Below, one piece after another: positions 17,039-23,753 of a DNA stretch of 43,853 nucleotides (the first letter of the stretch is position 1; each line of letters begins with the position of its first letter). The translations under genes and the position numbers were made by a program. The notes beneath the pieces are model-generated. The model saw only the letters and a list, made by a program, of their open reading frames with translations. It was not told the origin of the DNA and ran no database searches. Origin of the DNA: an uncultured Selenomonadales bacterium (lineage in GTDB: Bacteria; Bacillota; Negativicutes; Selenomonadales; Selenomonadaceae); the NCBI GenBank assembly GCA_946408355.1, contig CAMJRX010000019.1:1-43853 (forward strand), in the 5' to 3' direction.

Positions 17039-17137
17039 TTAAGCCAACTCTCTTATCAAGAAGAAAGCCAATAAACCACCAACTAGCTCTCTAGGGACAT
17101 CAAGGGCGACTCCTATAAGTGCTAAAATCAACGGCAT
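17039..17137 (-). CDS. Possible 32-residue hydrophobic peptide
   Basis: A short frame encodes MPLILALIGVALDVPRELVG and a second hydrophobic part ending FFLIRELA. It has an AGGGAG ribosome-like site about 9 bases before the ATG. The composition (two short hydrophobic helices separated by DVPRE) fits a small membrane peptide. It lies in an otherwise empty stretch next to IS debris, so conservation is the only test. Confidence 0.4.
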   Translation of the reverse strand: MPLILALIGVALDVPRELVGGLLAFFLIRELA

Positions 17138-17468
17138 ATGAATCACTCCCTTGAATCCTTATGTTGCAGTAATTCTACAAATTTTTTCTGCGTTTGTCAT
17201 TAGGGAAGAATTAAAAATAAGAGGATAATCACTTAACATTATGTAAAGGCATTTCAGAGTCAATTCACAAGTTAATACACACTACAAGAACAGAAACGAT
17301 TCAAAACATCTAAAATAATGTGTCACGCTGTAAGCAAGATTCTCGAATTCTTCTTCAAATGTCGGTAATTAGAGTATTAATCAGCGTTTATAAATGACAC
17401 GGTAGTGTAAAATGTATTGTGTAAGAAGGAGAGCACAATCCATTTTTTGATATAGGAGCAAGAAGAGA
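17138..17468. other. Non-coding AT-rich stretch
   Basis: I find no convincing gene here. The last part (about 17388-17420, around GACACGGTAGTGTAAAA) may be the end region of the IS256-family remnant that follows, but its partner repeat is not visible. Confidence 0.4.
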
Positions 17469-17789
17469 TGAAAAGAAAAAATCGAGACACACTCGGCAGA
17501 AGAATTCATTATTGCCGAGTACAAGCCTAAAAGTGTCGCCCAAATGCAAGCGGCTCTAAAAGAAGTCTTTGGACCGATGTTTGAGGCTATGCTTAACGGC
17601 GTTTTGGCAAGGTGACAAAACGCGGCGCTTTTCCTAATGACTATTCCGTTTTCAAATTGCTTTATCTTAGAGTAGTAGAGTTGCAAAAAAATTGGGCAGA
17701 TCGTCCGATTGCCAACTGGTCGCTCGGAAAGCAATCAGTTGCTCTTGAACGACCGCCTCGCTTCACTCTTCGACAAATTCGATCGCTAG
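17469..17789 (+). pseudogene. IS256-family transposase, internally deleted and frameshifted
   Basis: Only the two ends of a mutator-type transposase survive. After a short frame-shifted start, 17491-17613 encodes AEEFIIAEYKPKSVAQMQ and LKEVFGPMFEAML, the N-terminal signature. From about 17616, GAFPNDYSVFKLLYLRVVEL and NWADRPIANWSL match the C-terminal end, with a second frameshift near 17725 before NQLLLNDRLASLFDKFDR. The whole catalytic middle is gone (the family is about 400 residues). An IS5-like element abuts its last codon. Confidence 0.8.
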
Positions 17790-18420
17790 GGTTTGTTGGT
17801 AAATTAAAAGTGAATAACAGAAGAAGCAAGTAAAACGAAATTCTCAAAGCAAAGAGCCAATTTGTCGAAGCGCGTGGCAACGTGACGGTAATTTTTAATT
17901 CGCTGAAAGAAGCGCTCAACAATATTGCGTTGCTTATAGAGGCAGGAGTCGAAATATCCGCAAGAATTGTTTTACCCTTGAGTGTAACGCCCTTAAGAAG
18001 TTCGATAGCCGGTTCTGAGTCGTGAACGTGCCCGCCGGTCAATACCACATTCAAAACTTGCCGCCGCGCTACACTCCTATTGCTTGGTTTTTCAGTGCGC
18101 AGCACGCACTCTTATGCACTTTGCAGAAAGTTGAATCAAACTCAAGCAAGGTAGCGTCCTTTGCGTCGGCGTTGATAACTTTGAGCAAGCGGTCAAATAA
18201 ACCGAGAGAGCACCAAAGACGGAATTTGTGGTAAATGCTGTGCCAATTACCGTAACGAGCAGGTAAATCGCGCCAACGCGCTCCGCTTTTGAGTATCCAC
18301 ATGAGGGCGTTGAAGACGATTCGGGGATTAAGCGACGGGCGTCCGACTTTTTTGGGGACTTCAAACACGAATTTTATTCTGTTCTTTTGTTTTTCTTTTA
18401 CTTGACTTACCAACAACCCC
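17789..18420 (-). mobile_element. Degenerate IS5-family element (IS427-like)
   Basis: Terminal inverted repeats GGGTTTGTTGGTAA (17789) and GGGGTTGTTGGTAA (reverse of 18420) differ by one base and are flanked by TA on both sides. The element encodes, in broken frames, a DDE transposase: orfA-like 18069-18416 (GRPSLNPRIVFNALMWILK, SGARWRDLPARYGNWH, LEFDSTFCKVHKSA) and orfB-like pieces below 18105 (NVVLTGGHVHDSEPAIELL, then in another frame RNIVERFFQRIKNYRHVATR). The N terminus and central parts are deleted; the unit is 632 bp where about 830 is usual. It cannot make active transposase. Confidence 0.85.
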
Positions 18421-18422
18421 TA

Positions 18423-18533
18423 AGAAACTCAAAGAAACTTTCGCAAAAAGATTTTGCCAAAGCATTAAAAGTATCACAACAAACTTCATTTGAGCGGCAG
18501 AGATATTTTTTTCGACACTCAAAACCGAATTAA
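18423..18533 (+). pseudogene. Fragment of a Cro/CI-type HTH regulator
   Basis: Directly beyond the IS end, an open stretch encodes RNSKKLSQKDFAKALKVSQQ, the helix-turn-helix core of XRE-family repressors, then decays. The IS inserted at the point where the first helix should begin, so the start of the gene is missing. The sequence from 18534 to 18800 shows only short shattered frames (one reads SDSYVYVYLEKNGHIQRKL, family unknown). Confidence 0.5.
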
Positions 18534-18800
18534 GCAATCGTTACATAATTATTGATAATTATCTGTTAGATGAGTTGCGCCATTGATAAAATCAGCAAGC
18601 CGAAAATGAAAAACAATTCAGTGACAGCTACGTTTATGTTTATCTTGAAAAAAACGGACATATCCAGCGAAAATTAAAAGGCTTGCCCATGCGGTGAAAA
18701 ACTTTCGTTGGTTTGTATACGAAATGACGGCGAATAGTTTTAAGAAATTTTTTGTAAATATACTAACTGCCAAAGGTTTAAATGAAAATTCGTTTCAGCT

Positions 18801-18829
18801 TTGCATATAAGTTAAATATTAAGTATAAT
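18801..18829 (+). promoter_or_regulatory. Promoter of aroF-tyrA
   Basis: TTGCAT at 18801-18806 and TATAAT at 18824-18829 with exactly 17 bases between them, 42 bases upstream of the aroF start. Confidence 0.7.
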
Positions 18830-18870
18830 AATGCATGGATTTTATAAAGCATAAAGGAGAAAATTTTTTT

Positions 18871-19884
18871 ATGATAGTAGTAATGAAGCCTGGTTCCACA
18901 CCAGAAAATTTATCGGCAGTCGTCAAAAAGATAGAGGCGGCAGGGTTGCGCACGCATCTTTCTAAAGGCGAGGAAGTGACAATCGTCGGTGTTATTGGCG
19001 ACAAAAAAATAATCGCGAACTTGGAACTGCAAATGATGGCTGGCGTCGATAAGACCATTCGCATAACCGAAAAATATAAACTTGTTAGTCGTGATTTTCA
19101 CCCTGAAGATACGATAATTGACGCGGGCGGCGTAAAAATAGGCGGGCGTGAAATCGTCGTTATGGCGGGACCCTGCGCGGTAGAAAGTTTAGACCAACTG
19201 CGCGAGGCCGCTCAAGCAGTCAAAGCTTGCGATGCAAAATTTCTGCGCGGTGGGGCCTTCAAGCCGAGAACTTCGCCTTATGACTTTCAAGGACTTGGTG
19301 AAGACGGTTTGAAACTTCTGCGTAAAGTTGCCGACGAATTTAATCTGCGCGTCGTAACCGAAATTGTCGATAAAGACGACATAGAAACTTTTTGCAAGTA
19401 TGCTGATATTCTTCAAGTCGGTGCAAGGAATATGCAAAACTTCCAAATGCTTAAAGCTCTGGGAAAATGTTCTAAACCTATACTTTTAAAGCGTGGACTT
19501 AGTGCGACAATTTCTGAATGGCTCAACGCGGCAGAATATATAATGAGCGGCGGCAACGAGCAAGTTATCTTCTGCGAACGCGGAATCAGAACTTATGAAA
19601 CTTTCACACGCAATACCTTAGATTTATCAGCAGTGGCGGCAGTTAAAGAATTGTCGCATTTACCAATCGTCGTCGATCCTTCACATGGCACCGGTCGTTG
19701 GAAAATGGTTGCGCCTATGGCAAGAGCGGCAGTAGCAGCTGGTGCAGACGGTTTGATAATCGAAGTACACCCTCACCCCGAAAAGGCATTTTCTGACGGC
19801 GATCAATCGTTAACGCCCGAAGCTTTTAAGGAACTCATGGAAAGTTTGGACGGCATAGCAAAAGTTATGGGGCGGTTGATATGA
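18871..19884 (+). CDS. aroF: 3-deoxy-7-phosphoheptulonate (DAHP) synthase, type I-beta
   Basis: This 337-residue enzyme condenses phosphoenolpyruvate and erythrose 4-phosphate, the first step of the shikimate pathway. Residues 1 to about 70 form the small ferredoxin-like regulatory domain typical of this subclass; the barrel shows GPCAVES, RGGAFKPRTSPYDFQG, QVGARNMQNF, LLKRGLSAT, CERGIRTYE and VDPSHGTG. The ATG at 18871 has AAAGGAG in front; the frame extends 12 codons further without one. The next gene, tyrA, begins 4 bases before its stop, so both are made together and tyrosine supply is the likely purpose. Confidence 0.95.
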   Translation: MIVVMKPGSTPENLSAVVKKIEAAGLRTHLSKGEEVTIVGVIGDKKIIANLELQMMAGVDKTIRITEKYKLVSRDFHPEDTIIDAGGVKIGGREIVVMAGPCAVESLDQLREAAQAVKACDAKFLRGGAFKPRTSPYDFQGLGEDGLKLLRKVADEFNLRVVTEIVDKDDIETFCKYADILQVGARNMQNFQMLKALGKCSKPILLKRGLSATISEWLNAAEYIMSGGNEQVIFCERGIRTYETFTRNTLDLSAVAAVKELSHLPIVVDPSHGTGRWKMVAPMARAAVAAGADGLIIEVHPHPEKAFSDGDQSLTPEAFKELMESLDGIAKVMGRLI

Positions 19885-20756
19885 AACTCGCGATTATTGG
19901 CGTTGGCTTAATTGGCGGCTCATTAGGACTTTGTTTAAAAGATAAACTCGGTGATAAAATTTTTATAACGGGCTTGTGTCGAACGGAAAATTCTATGCAA
20001 CGCGCAATGGAACTTGGCGCGGTTGATTTGGCAACATCAGACATTAAAAAAGTTGTCAACGACGCGGATATAATTTTCTTAAGCCCGCCCGTTTTGCAGA
20101 TTGTCCCAATGGTAAAAAAAATTCTGCCTTTTATAAAGAGTGGTGCAATCATCACCGACGCAGGCTCTACTAAACAATTCATTTGGCAGGAGCTGAAAAA
20201 AATTTTGCCGCCCGATATTTTTTACATAGCAGGGCACCCAATGACCGGACGCGAAAAATCGGGCGTTGAAGCGGCAGATAAAAATCTTTTTAAGGGTAAG
20301 GCTTATGTAATTGTCGAAGACACGGGCGCACCACTTGAGGCTCACGAAAAGTTGATGAACGCGTTGCGCTTGACTGAAGCAAATTTTTTGACGATTGACA
20401 TTGCCAAACACGACCGTTGCGCCTCAATTATAAGTCATGTTCCGCATTTAACGGCGGCGGCTCTGGTAACTCTCTTGAATGACGCTGGAGATGATCTCGA
20501 CTCGTGTTTGAAATTAGTCGGTGGCGGTTTTAAGGACACAACGCGAATTGCCAGTTCCAATGCTGACATGTGGGCTGATATTTGTATGACTAACGGCGAA
20601 GCAATTTCGACACACCTGCGCGATTTGCAAAAAATTCTCGGAAATGTCATTGTGGCGATTGAAAATCACGACCGGCAAGCCGTCCACGATTACTTTGCAA
20701 AATCTAAGGAACGCCGCGATAAAATTCTTGAATCTTTAACTTTCGACCCAAACTAA
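19881..20756 (+). CDS. tyrA: Prephenate dehydrogenase
   Basis: This 291-residue NAD-dependent enzyme oxidatively decarboxylates prephenate to 4-hydroxyphenylpyruvate for tyrosine. The Rossmann motif GVGLIGGSLGL is at the N terminus, followed by FLSPPV, TDAGSTK, AGHPMTGREKSG and the helical dimerisation domain with SHVPHLTAAAL and GGGFKDTTRIA. The family's arginine and histidine that bind prephenate lie in HPMTG and SHVPH. No C-terminal ACT domain is present. It overlaps aroF by 4 bases (ATGA). Confidence 0.95.
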   Translation: MKLAIIGVGLIGGSLGLCLKDKLGDKIFITGLCRTENSMQRAMELGAVDLATSDIKKVVNDADIIFLSPPVLQIVPMVKKILPFIKSGAIITDAGSTKQFIWQELKKILPPDIFYIAGHPMTGREKSGVEAADKNLFKGKAYVIVEDTGAPLEAHEKLMNALRLTEANFLTIDIAKHDRCASIISHVPHLTAAALVTLLNDAGDDLDSCLKLVGGGFKDTTRIASSNADMWADICMTNGEAISTHLRDLQKILGNVIVAIENHDRQAVHDYFAKSKERRDKILESLTFDPN

Positions 20757-20775
20757 AAAAATTTTTAAAAAGTAC

Positions 20776-20804
20776 TTGCAATGTCTTAGGATATGTGCTA
20801 TATT
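20776..20804 (+). promoter_or_regulatory. Promoter of the tRNA cluster
   Basis: TTGCAA at 20776-20781 and TATATT at 20799-20804 are spaced by 17 bases, 33 bases before the first tRNA. Confidence 0.65.
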
Positions 20805-20837
20805 ACGGCTTGTTGATTCACAGATTAATTGAAAGAT

Positions 20838-20913
20838 GATTCGCTAGCTCAGTCGGTAGAGCACCTGACTTTTAATCAGGGTGTCCCGGATTCGAGTTCC
20901 GGGCGGATCACCA
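20838..20913 (+). tRNA. tRNA-Lys (TTT)
   Basis: The 76-base cloverleaf has a GATTCGC/GCGGATC acceptor stem, GCTC D stem, anticodon TTT in loop CTTTTAA, TTCGAGT T loop and encoded CCA. First of four tRNAs in a row. Confidence 0.96.
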
Positions 20914-20917
20914 ATAA

Positions 20918-20992
20918 GGCGCCATCGTCAAGAGGTTAAGACACCGCCCTTTCACGGCGGGTTCGTGGGTTCGAATCCCGCTGGCGTCACCA
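20918..20992 (+). tRNA. tRNA-Glu (TTC)
   Basis: The 75-base cloverleaf has GGCGCCA/TGGCGTC acceptor stem, anticodon TTC in loop CTTTCAC and encoded CCA. It begins 4 bases after tRNA-Lys. Confidence 0.96.
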
Positions 20993-20995
20993 CTC

Positions 20996-21072
20996 GGCCC
21001 GGTAGTTTAGTTGGTTAGAATGCCGCCCTGTCACGGCGGAGGTCGTCGGTTCAAGTCCGATCCGGGTCGCCA
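20996..21072 (+). tRNA. tRNA-Asp (GTC)
   Basis: The 77-base cloverleaf has GGCCCGG/CCGGGTC acceptor stem, anticodon GTC in loop CTGTCAC and encoded CCA. It begins 3 bases after tRNA-Glu. Confidence 0.96.
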
Positions 21073-21151
21073 TTTGAAAATTAACGTTTGCTTTATAGAT
21101 TGTGACAACATCAAGGTGCGGTTTAAAAGTTTAAAGGATTAAATACTTAGA

Positions 21152-21180
21152 CGCGTCCACTGGATGCAACGTCACGTTGC
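21152..21180 (+). repeat. 29-bp dispersed repeat, copy 1 (ends in a perfect palindrome)
   Basis: The 29 bases match the reverse complement of 22175-22203 at 26 positions. The last 15 (GCAACGTCACGTTGC) form a perfect inverted repeat around one base, immediately before tRNA-Phe. A looser match continues upstream (AAAGG..TAAAT). Confidence 0.7.
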
Positions 21181-21256
21181 GCCTCGGTAGCTCAGTTGGT
21201 AGAGCAGGGGACTGAAAATCCCCGTGTCAGTGGTTCGATTCCGCTCTGAGGCACCA
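21181..21256 (+). tRNA. tRNA-Phe (GAA)
   Basis: The 76-base cloverleaf has GCCTCGG/CTGAGGC acceptor stem, anticodon GAA in loop CTGAAAA and encoded CCA. It is separated from the three other tRNAs by 108 bases that include a dispersed repeat. Confidence 0.96.
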
Positions 21257-21269
21257 TATGGGAATTTTC

Positions 21270-21293
21270 AAGCTCGCTTTTGGCGGGCTTTTA
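21270..21293 (+). terminator. Intrinsic terminator of the tRNA cluster
   Basis: AAGCTCGC pairs with GCGGGCTT over a TTTTG loop and is followed by a short T run, 14 bases after tRNA-Phe. Confidence 0.85.
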
Positions 21294-21339
21294 AATTTTG
21301 AAAAAATTTGCTTACGAAATCTGCATTTCTCTAGTTTCG

Positions 21340-21810
21340 TTATAAATTTCGCGAGAATTTTTTTCGACAGGTATCAAAAAATTTTTTCATTAGCTCGTGG
21401 CACTCTTTCTCCATAACGCCCGCCGTAACTAATAATTGATGATTGAGCGCGGGATTGTTTACGACATTAAATAAAGATTCCGCCGCGCCGAATTTTGAAT
21501 CAACTGCGCCATAAACCAAACGCTTAACTCTGCATAAAATCAACGCGCCTGCACACATTGCGCAAGGCTCTACAGTGGAATAAAGCGTGCAACCAGATAA
21601 TCGCCGTTTATTTAATTTTCTACTTGCTTCGCGTAATGTTAAAATTTCTGCGTGAGCTGTTGCGTCGTGCAGTTGTTCAATTCGATTGTGTTCGCGGGAA
21701 ATTAAAATGCCGCCCTCGTCAATGAGAACGGCTCCGATTGGTACTTCGTTTTCGTGATAAGCCCTCAACGCCTCTTCAAGCGCGAGGTTCATAAACTCTT
21801 TATCAGTCAT
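21340..21810 (-). CDS. tadA: tRNA-specific adenosine deaminase
   Basis: This 156-residue zinc enzyme deaminates A34 of tRNA-Arg(ACG) to inosine. The catalytic HAE motif (ATAHAEILTLREA) and the zinc-binding PCAMCAGAL are both present, with VPIGAVLID at the front. The ATG at 21810 is chosen for GGGAGG 7 bases upstream. It follows an 87-residue unknown gene by 18 bases and is likely cotranscribed with it. Confidence 0.95.
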   Translation of the reverse strand: MTDKEFMNLALEEALRAYHENEVPIGAVLIDEGGILISREHNRIEQLHDATAHAEILTLREASRKLNKRRLSGCTLYSTVEPCAMCAGALILCRVKRLVYGAVDSKFGAAESLFNVVNNPALNHQLLVTAGVMEKECHELMKKFFDTCRKKFSRNL

Positions 21811-21828
21811 AATCAATCCTCCCAAAAT

Positions 21829-22092
21829 TTATGTAAGTAACGTGTCCAAACTTAAACCGCTTGAGTAAAATAGAGAATGTGTCCCGCAACTTGTCAGTTC
21901 CAAATTGTATGCTTCGGGAATTTCAGTTTTCTTGACGGGTGCCGCCTTTTTATTCATTACGCGCCGCAATTCTTCGGCGAAAGTGTTCGTATCCTCTCGG
22001 CGTCCACGTCCGCTGTTAAAGCGATGTTTGTTGTCTTGAGCGACGCCGTTGACGCGAGCAACCCGTGCAATTTTTTCAACTCTGTCTGTCAT
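21829..22092 (-). CDS. Small protein of unknown function upstream of tadA
   Basis: This 87-residue protein begins MTDRVEKIARVARVNGVA, has a basic, glycine/arginine-rich part (KHRFNSGRGRRED), a helix FAEELRRVMNKK and a C-terminal region with CGTHSLFYSSG. It has no signal or membrane segment. AAGGAGGAG precedes the ATG. I do not recognise the family; the strong ribosome site and operon position with tadA argue that it is a real gene. Confidence 0.65.
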   Translation of the reverse strand: MTDRVEKIARVARVNGVAQDNKHRFNSGRGRREDTNTFAEELRRVMNKKAAPVKKTEIPEAYNLELTSCGTHSLFYSSGLSLDTLLT

Positions 22093-22174
22093 TTTGCTCT
22101 CCTCCTTGAAAACTTTTGTTCGCGTCCTTCACTTGCAATATCGTTTAAATTTCCTACCTCCTTAAATCAAAAGG

Positions 22175-22203
22175 GCAACGTGACTTTGCATCCAGCGGTC
22201 GCG
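22175..22203 (-). repeat. 29-bp dispersed repeat, copy 2
   Basis: This is the inverted partner of 21152-21180 with three mismatches. It lies in the leader of the orf87-tadA unit, so the two copies face each other across tRNA-Phe, tadA and orf87. Confidence 0.7.
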
Positions 22204-22256
22204 ATTTACCTTTGAAAAATTTTCAGCTTGTCACCGCGCTTTAGCCTCCTTAAATC

Positions 22257-22291
22257 AAAAGGAACCCTACCTTTTACGGCAGAGTTCCTTG
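22257..22291 (-). terminator. Intrinsic terminator of mdh
   Basis: On the minus strand AAGGAACTCT pairs with AGGGTTCCTT (one G-U) and TTTT follows, 21 bases after the mdh stop. Confidence 0.85.
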
Positions 22292-22311
22292 ATTAAGTTT
22301 TCAGTTTTAAA

Positions 22312-23262
22312 TTATTCGAGAGCACCGGCAATCTTGCTGTTAACTTCGCGAGCCGCCGCAACGCTTTCTGCGAATTTTGCTTTTTCAGCCGCAGAGAATT
22401 CAACTTCGACGATTTTTTCTACGCCGTTTTTGCCGAGAATAACGGGGACGCCAATGCACAAATCTTTTTCGCCGTATTCGCCGTCGAGGTAGACACAACA
22501 CGGAATCAATTTCTTAGCGTCAAGGGCAATAGCCTCAACCAAAGCCGCCGCCGCTGCGCCAGGAGCATACCAAGCAGAAGTACCCAAAAGTTTCGTGCAG
22601 GTCGCGCCGCCAACTTTGGTAGCTTCGACAGCTTTTTGAATTGCCTCTTCGCTGAGGAATTGGGTAACAGGAATTCCGCGATAAGTTGCGAGGCTTACGA
22701 GCGGAACCATAGTTTTATCAGCGTGACCACCGACAACCATACCGTCAATATCAGTCGGAGTTGCAGTATAACCAGCCTCTTTAAGAGCCTCAGCGAGATA
22801 ATAGCGGAAACGGGAACTATCAAGCATGCCGCCCTGCCCGATAATGCGATTGCGCGGGAGTTTGGTATCTTTGAGCGTGAGGTAAGTCATCGCGTCCATA
22901 GGATTGGAGACGATAATAAGAATCGCTTCGGGGGAGTGTTCAAGAATTTGGTCGACAACGCTTTTAACGATTTTTGCATTGGTGCCAATGAGTTGTTCGC
23001 GGGTCATGCCAGGTTTGCGCGGTATGCCAGAGGTAACAACAACGACTTGCGAGCCTGCCGTCGCCGCATAGTTATTAGTCACACCAGTTACCGTCGTATC
23101 AAAATTGAGCATGTGCGATGTCTGCATAATGTCCATTGCTTTGCCTTCGGAAAGTCCCTCTTTAATATCGATAAGGACAACTTCACTTGCAAAACCTTTG
23201 GTAGCCAATACGTTCGCCACAGTCGCGCCGACATTACCCGAACCAACTACAGTTACTTTCAT
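22312..23262 (-). CDS. mdh: Malate dehydrogenase (LDH-like)
   Basis: This 316-residue NAD-dependent enzyme interconverts malate and oxaloacetate. The dinucleotide motif is GSGNVGATVA, the substrate loop is SGIPRKPGMTREQL (the arginine and RKPGM pattern point to malate rather than lactate), VSNPMDAMTYL and the catalytic histidine region GGHADKTMVPL are present. LDSSRFRYYLA carries the substrate arginine. The gene stands alone with a terminator behind it. Its role is probably the reductive branch toward succinate or propionate in a fermenter, which is inference. Confidence 0.95.
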   Translation of the reverse strand: MKVTVVGSGNVGATVANVLATKGFASEVVLIDIKEGLSEGKAMDIMQTSHMLNFDTTVTGVTNNYAATAGSQVVVVTSGIPRKPGMTREQLIGTNAKIVKSVVDQILEHSPEAILIIVSNPMDAMTYLTLKDTKLPRNRIIGQGGMLDSSRFRYYLAEALKEAGYTATPTDIDGMVVGGHADKTMVPLVSLATYRGIPVTQFLSEEAIQKAVEATKVGGATCTKLLGTSAWYAPGAAAAALVEAIALDAKKLIPCCVYLDGEYGEKDLCIGVPVILGKNGVEKIVEVEFSAAEKAKFAESVAAAREVNSKIAGALE

Positions 23263-23344
23263 TTAAAAATGCCTCCTCAAAAAATTTACTACGCTTATTG
23301 TAACATAACGAATTATAATTTGCTACAGGCTAAGAAAAAATTTT

Positions 23345-23503
23345 TTACTCAACCTTAGAAAAATCTTCTTTGCCGACGCCGCACAACGGGCAGACAAAAT
23401 CTTCCGGCAAGTCTTCAAACTTGGTGCCAGGTTCAATCCCGTTTTCGGGGTCGCCCTGCTCTTCATCGTACTCGTAGCCACAAATATTGCAAACCCATTT
23501 CAT
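23345..23503 (-). CDS. Rubredoxin
   Basis: A 52-residue protein, [17 protein letters not shown] at the front and [13 protein letters not shown] near the end: the two CxxC pairs bind one iron atom. The hallmark loop with [12 protein letters not shown] is intact. It is a small electron carrier, often to oxygen- or peroxide-reducing enzymes in anaerobes. GGAGGG lies 7 bases before the ATG. It is a single-gene unit upstream of mdh, separated by 82 bases. Confidence 0.95.
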   Translation of the reverse strand: MKWVCNICGYEYDEEQGDPENGIEPGTKFEDLPEDFVCPLCGVGKEDFSKVE

Positions 23504-23529
23504 GTTAAAACCCTCCAAAATTTTTTTTG

Positions 23530-23557
23530 ATTATAACATGTGTCGAAAAATTTTCAA
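23530..23557 (-). promoter_or_regulatory. Promoter of the rubredoxin gene
   Basis: On the minus strand TTGAAA (23557-23552) and TATAAT (23535-23530) are spaced by 16 bases, 27 bases ahead of the ATG. The rest of 23558-23700 holds nothing recognisable. Confidence 0.6.
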
Positions 23558-23705
23558 CAAAAAATGCTACAATTTTTTTACACTGAAACTTTTTATTTAG
23601 CGTCCTAAACTTATAAGTGCATTTGTTTGGCTTCGTTTTTAAGAGGTTGGAAATATTTTTAATGATCGCAGGTTTATTAATTAATAGTCGCCGGTAAATA
23701 AAAAA

Positions 23706-23734
23706 TTATCCTCCACTCAAGCAAGCGGAGGATT
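23706..23734 (-). terminator. Intrinsic terminator of the purine operon
   Basis: ATCCTCC pairs with GGAGGAT (loop of 13, extended by CGCT/AGTG-type pairs) with an A run on the plus side giving the U tract for minus transcripts. It lies 20 bases after the purNH stop. Confidence 0.8.
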
Positions 23735-23753
23735 TTTTGTTGGGAAAACTTAT

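Larger units (their letters stand above)
22093..22311 (-). promoter_or_regulatory. Repeat-rich leader between mdh and the tadA operon
   Basis: Reading on the minus strand, the mdh terminator (22257-22291) is followed by two copies of CCTTTTGATTTAAGGAGG (one overlapping the terminator at about 22244-22261, one at about 22157-22174). The second copy follows the 29-bp dispersed repeat at 22175-22203. The units carry strong SD sequences with no good start codon nearby, so they are not simple ribosome sites for a visible gene. Confidence 0.45.

Noticed and set aside
17789-18420. Functional two-frame IS with programmed frameshift
   Set aside because: The transposase N terminus and central parts are deleted and there is more than one frame break, so it cannot be a simple orfA/orfB frameshift element.
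20838-21256. tRNA cluster as an integration site for a mobile element
   Set aside because: No integrase, no partial tRNA duplicate and no second copy of a tRNA 3' end nearby were seen.
23558-23700. Possible small RNA or gene between rubredoxin and the purine operon end
   Set aside because: No paired promoter and terminator belonging to it, and no open frame with a ribosome site.
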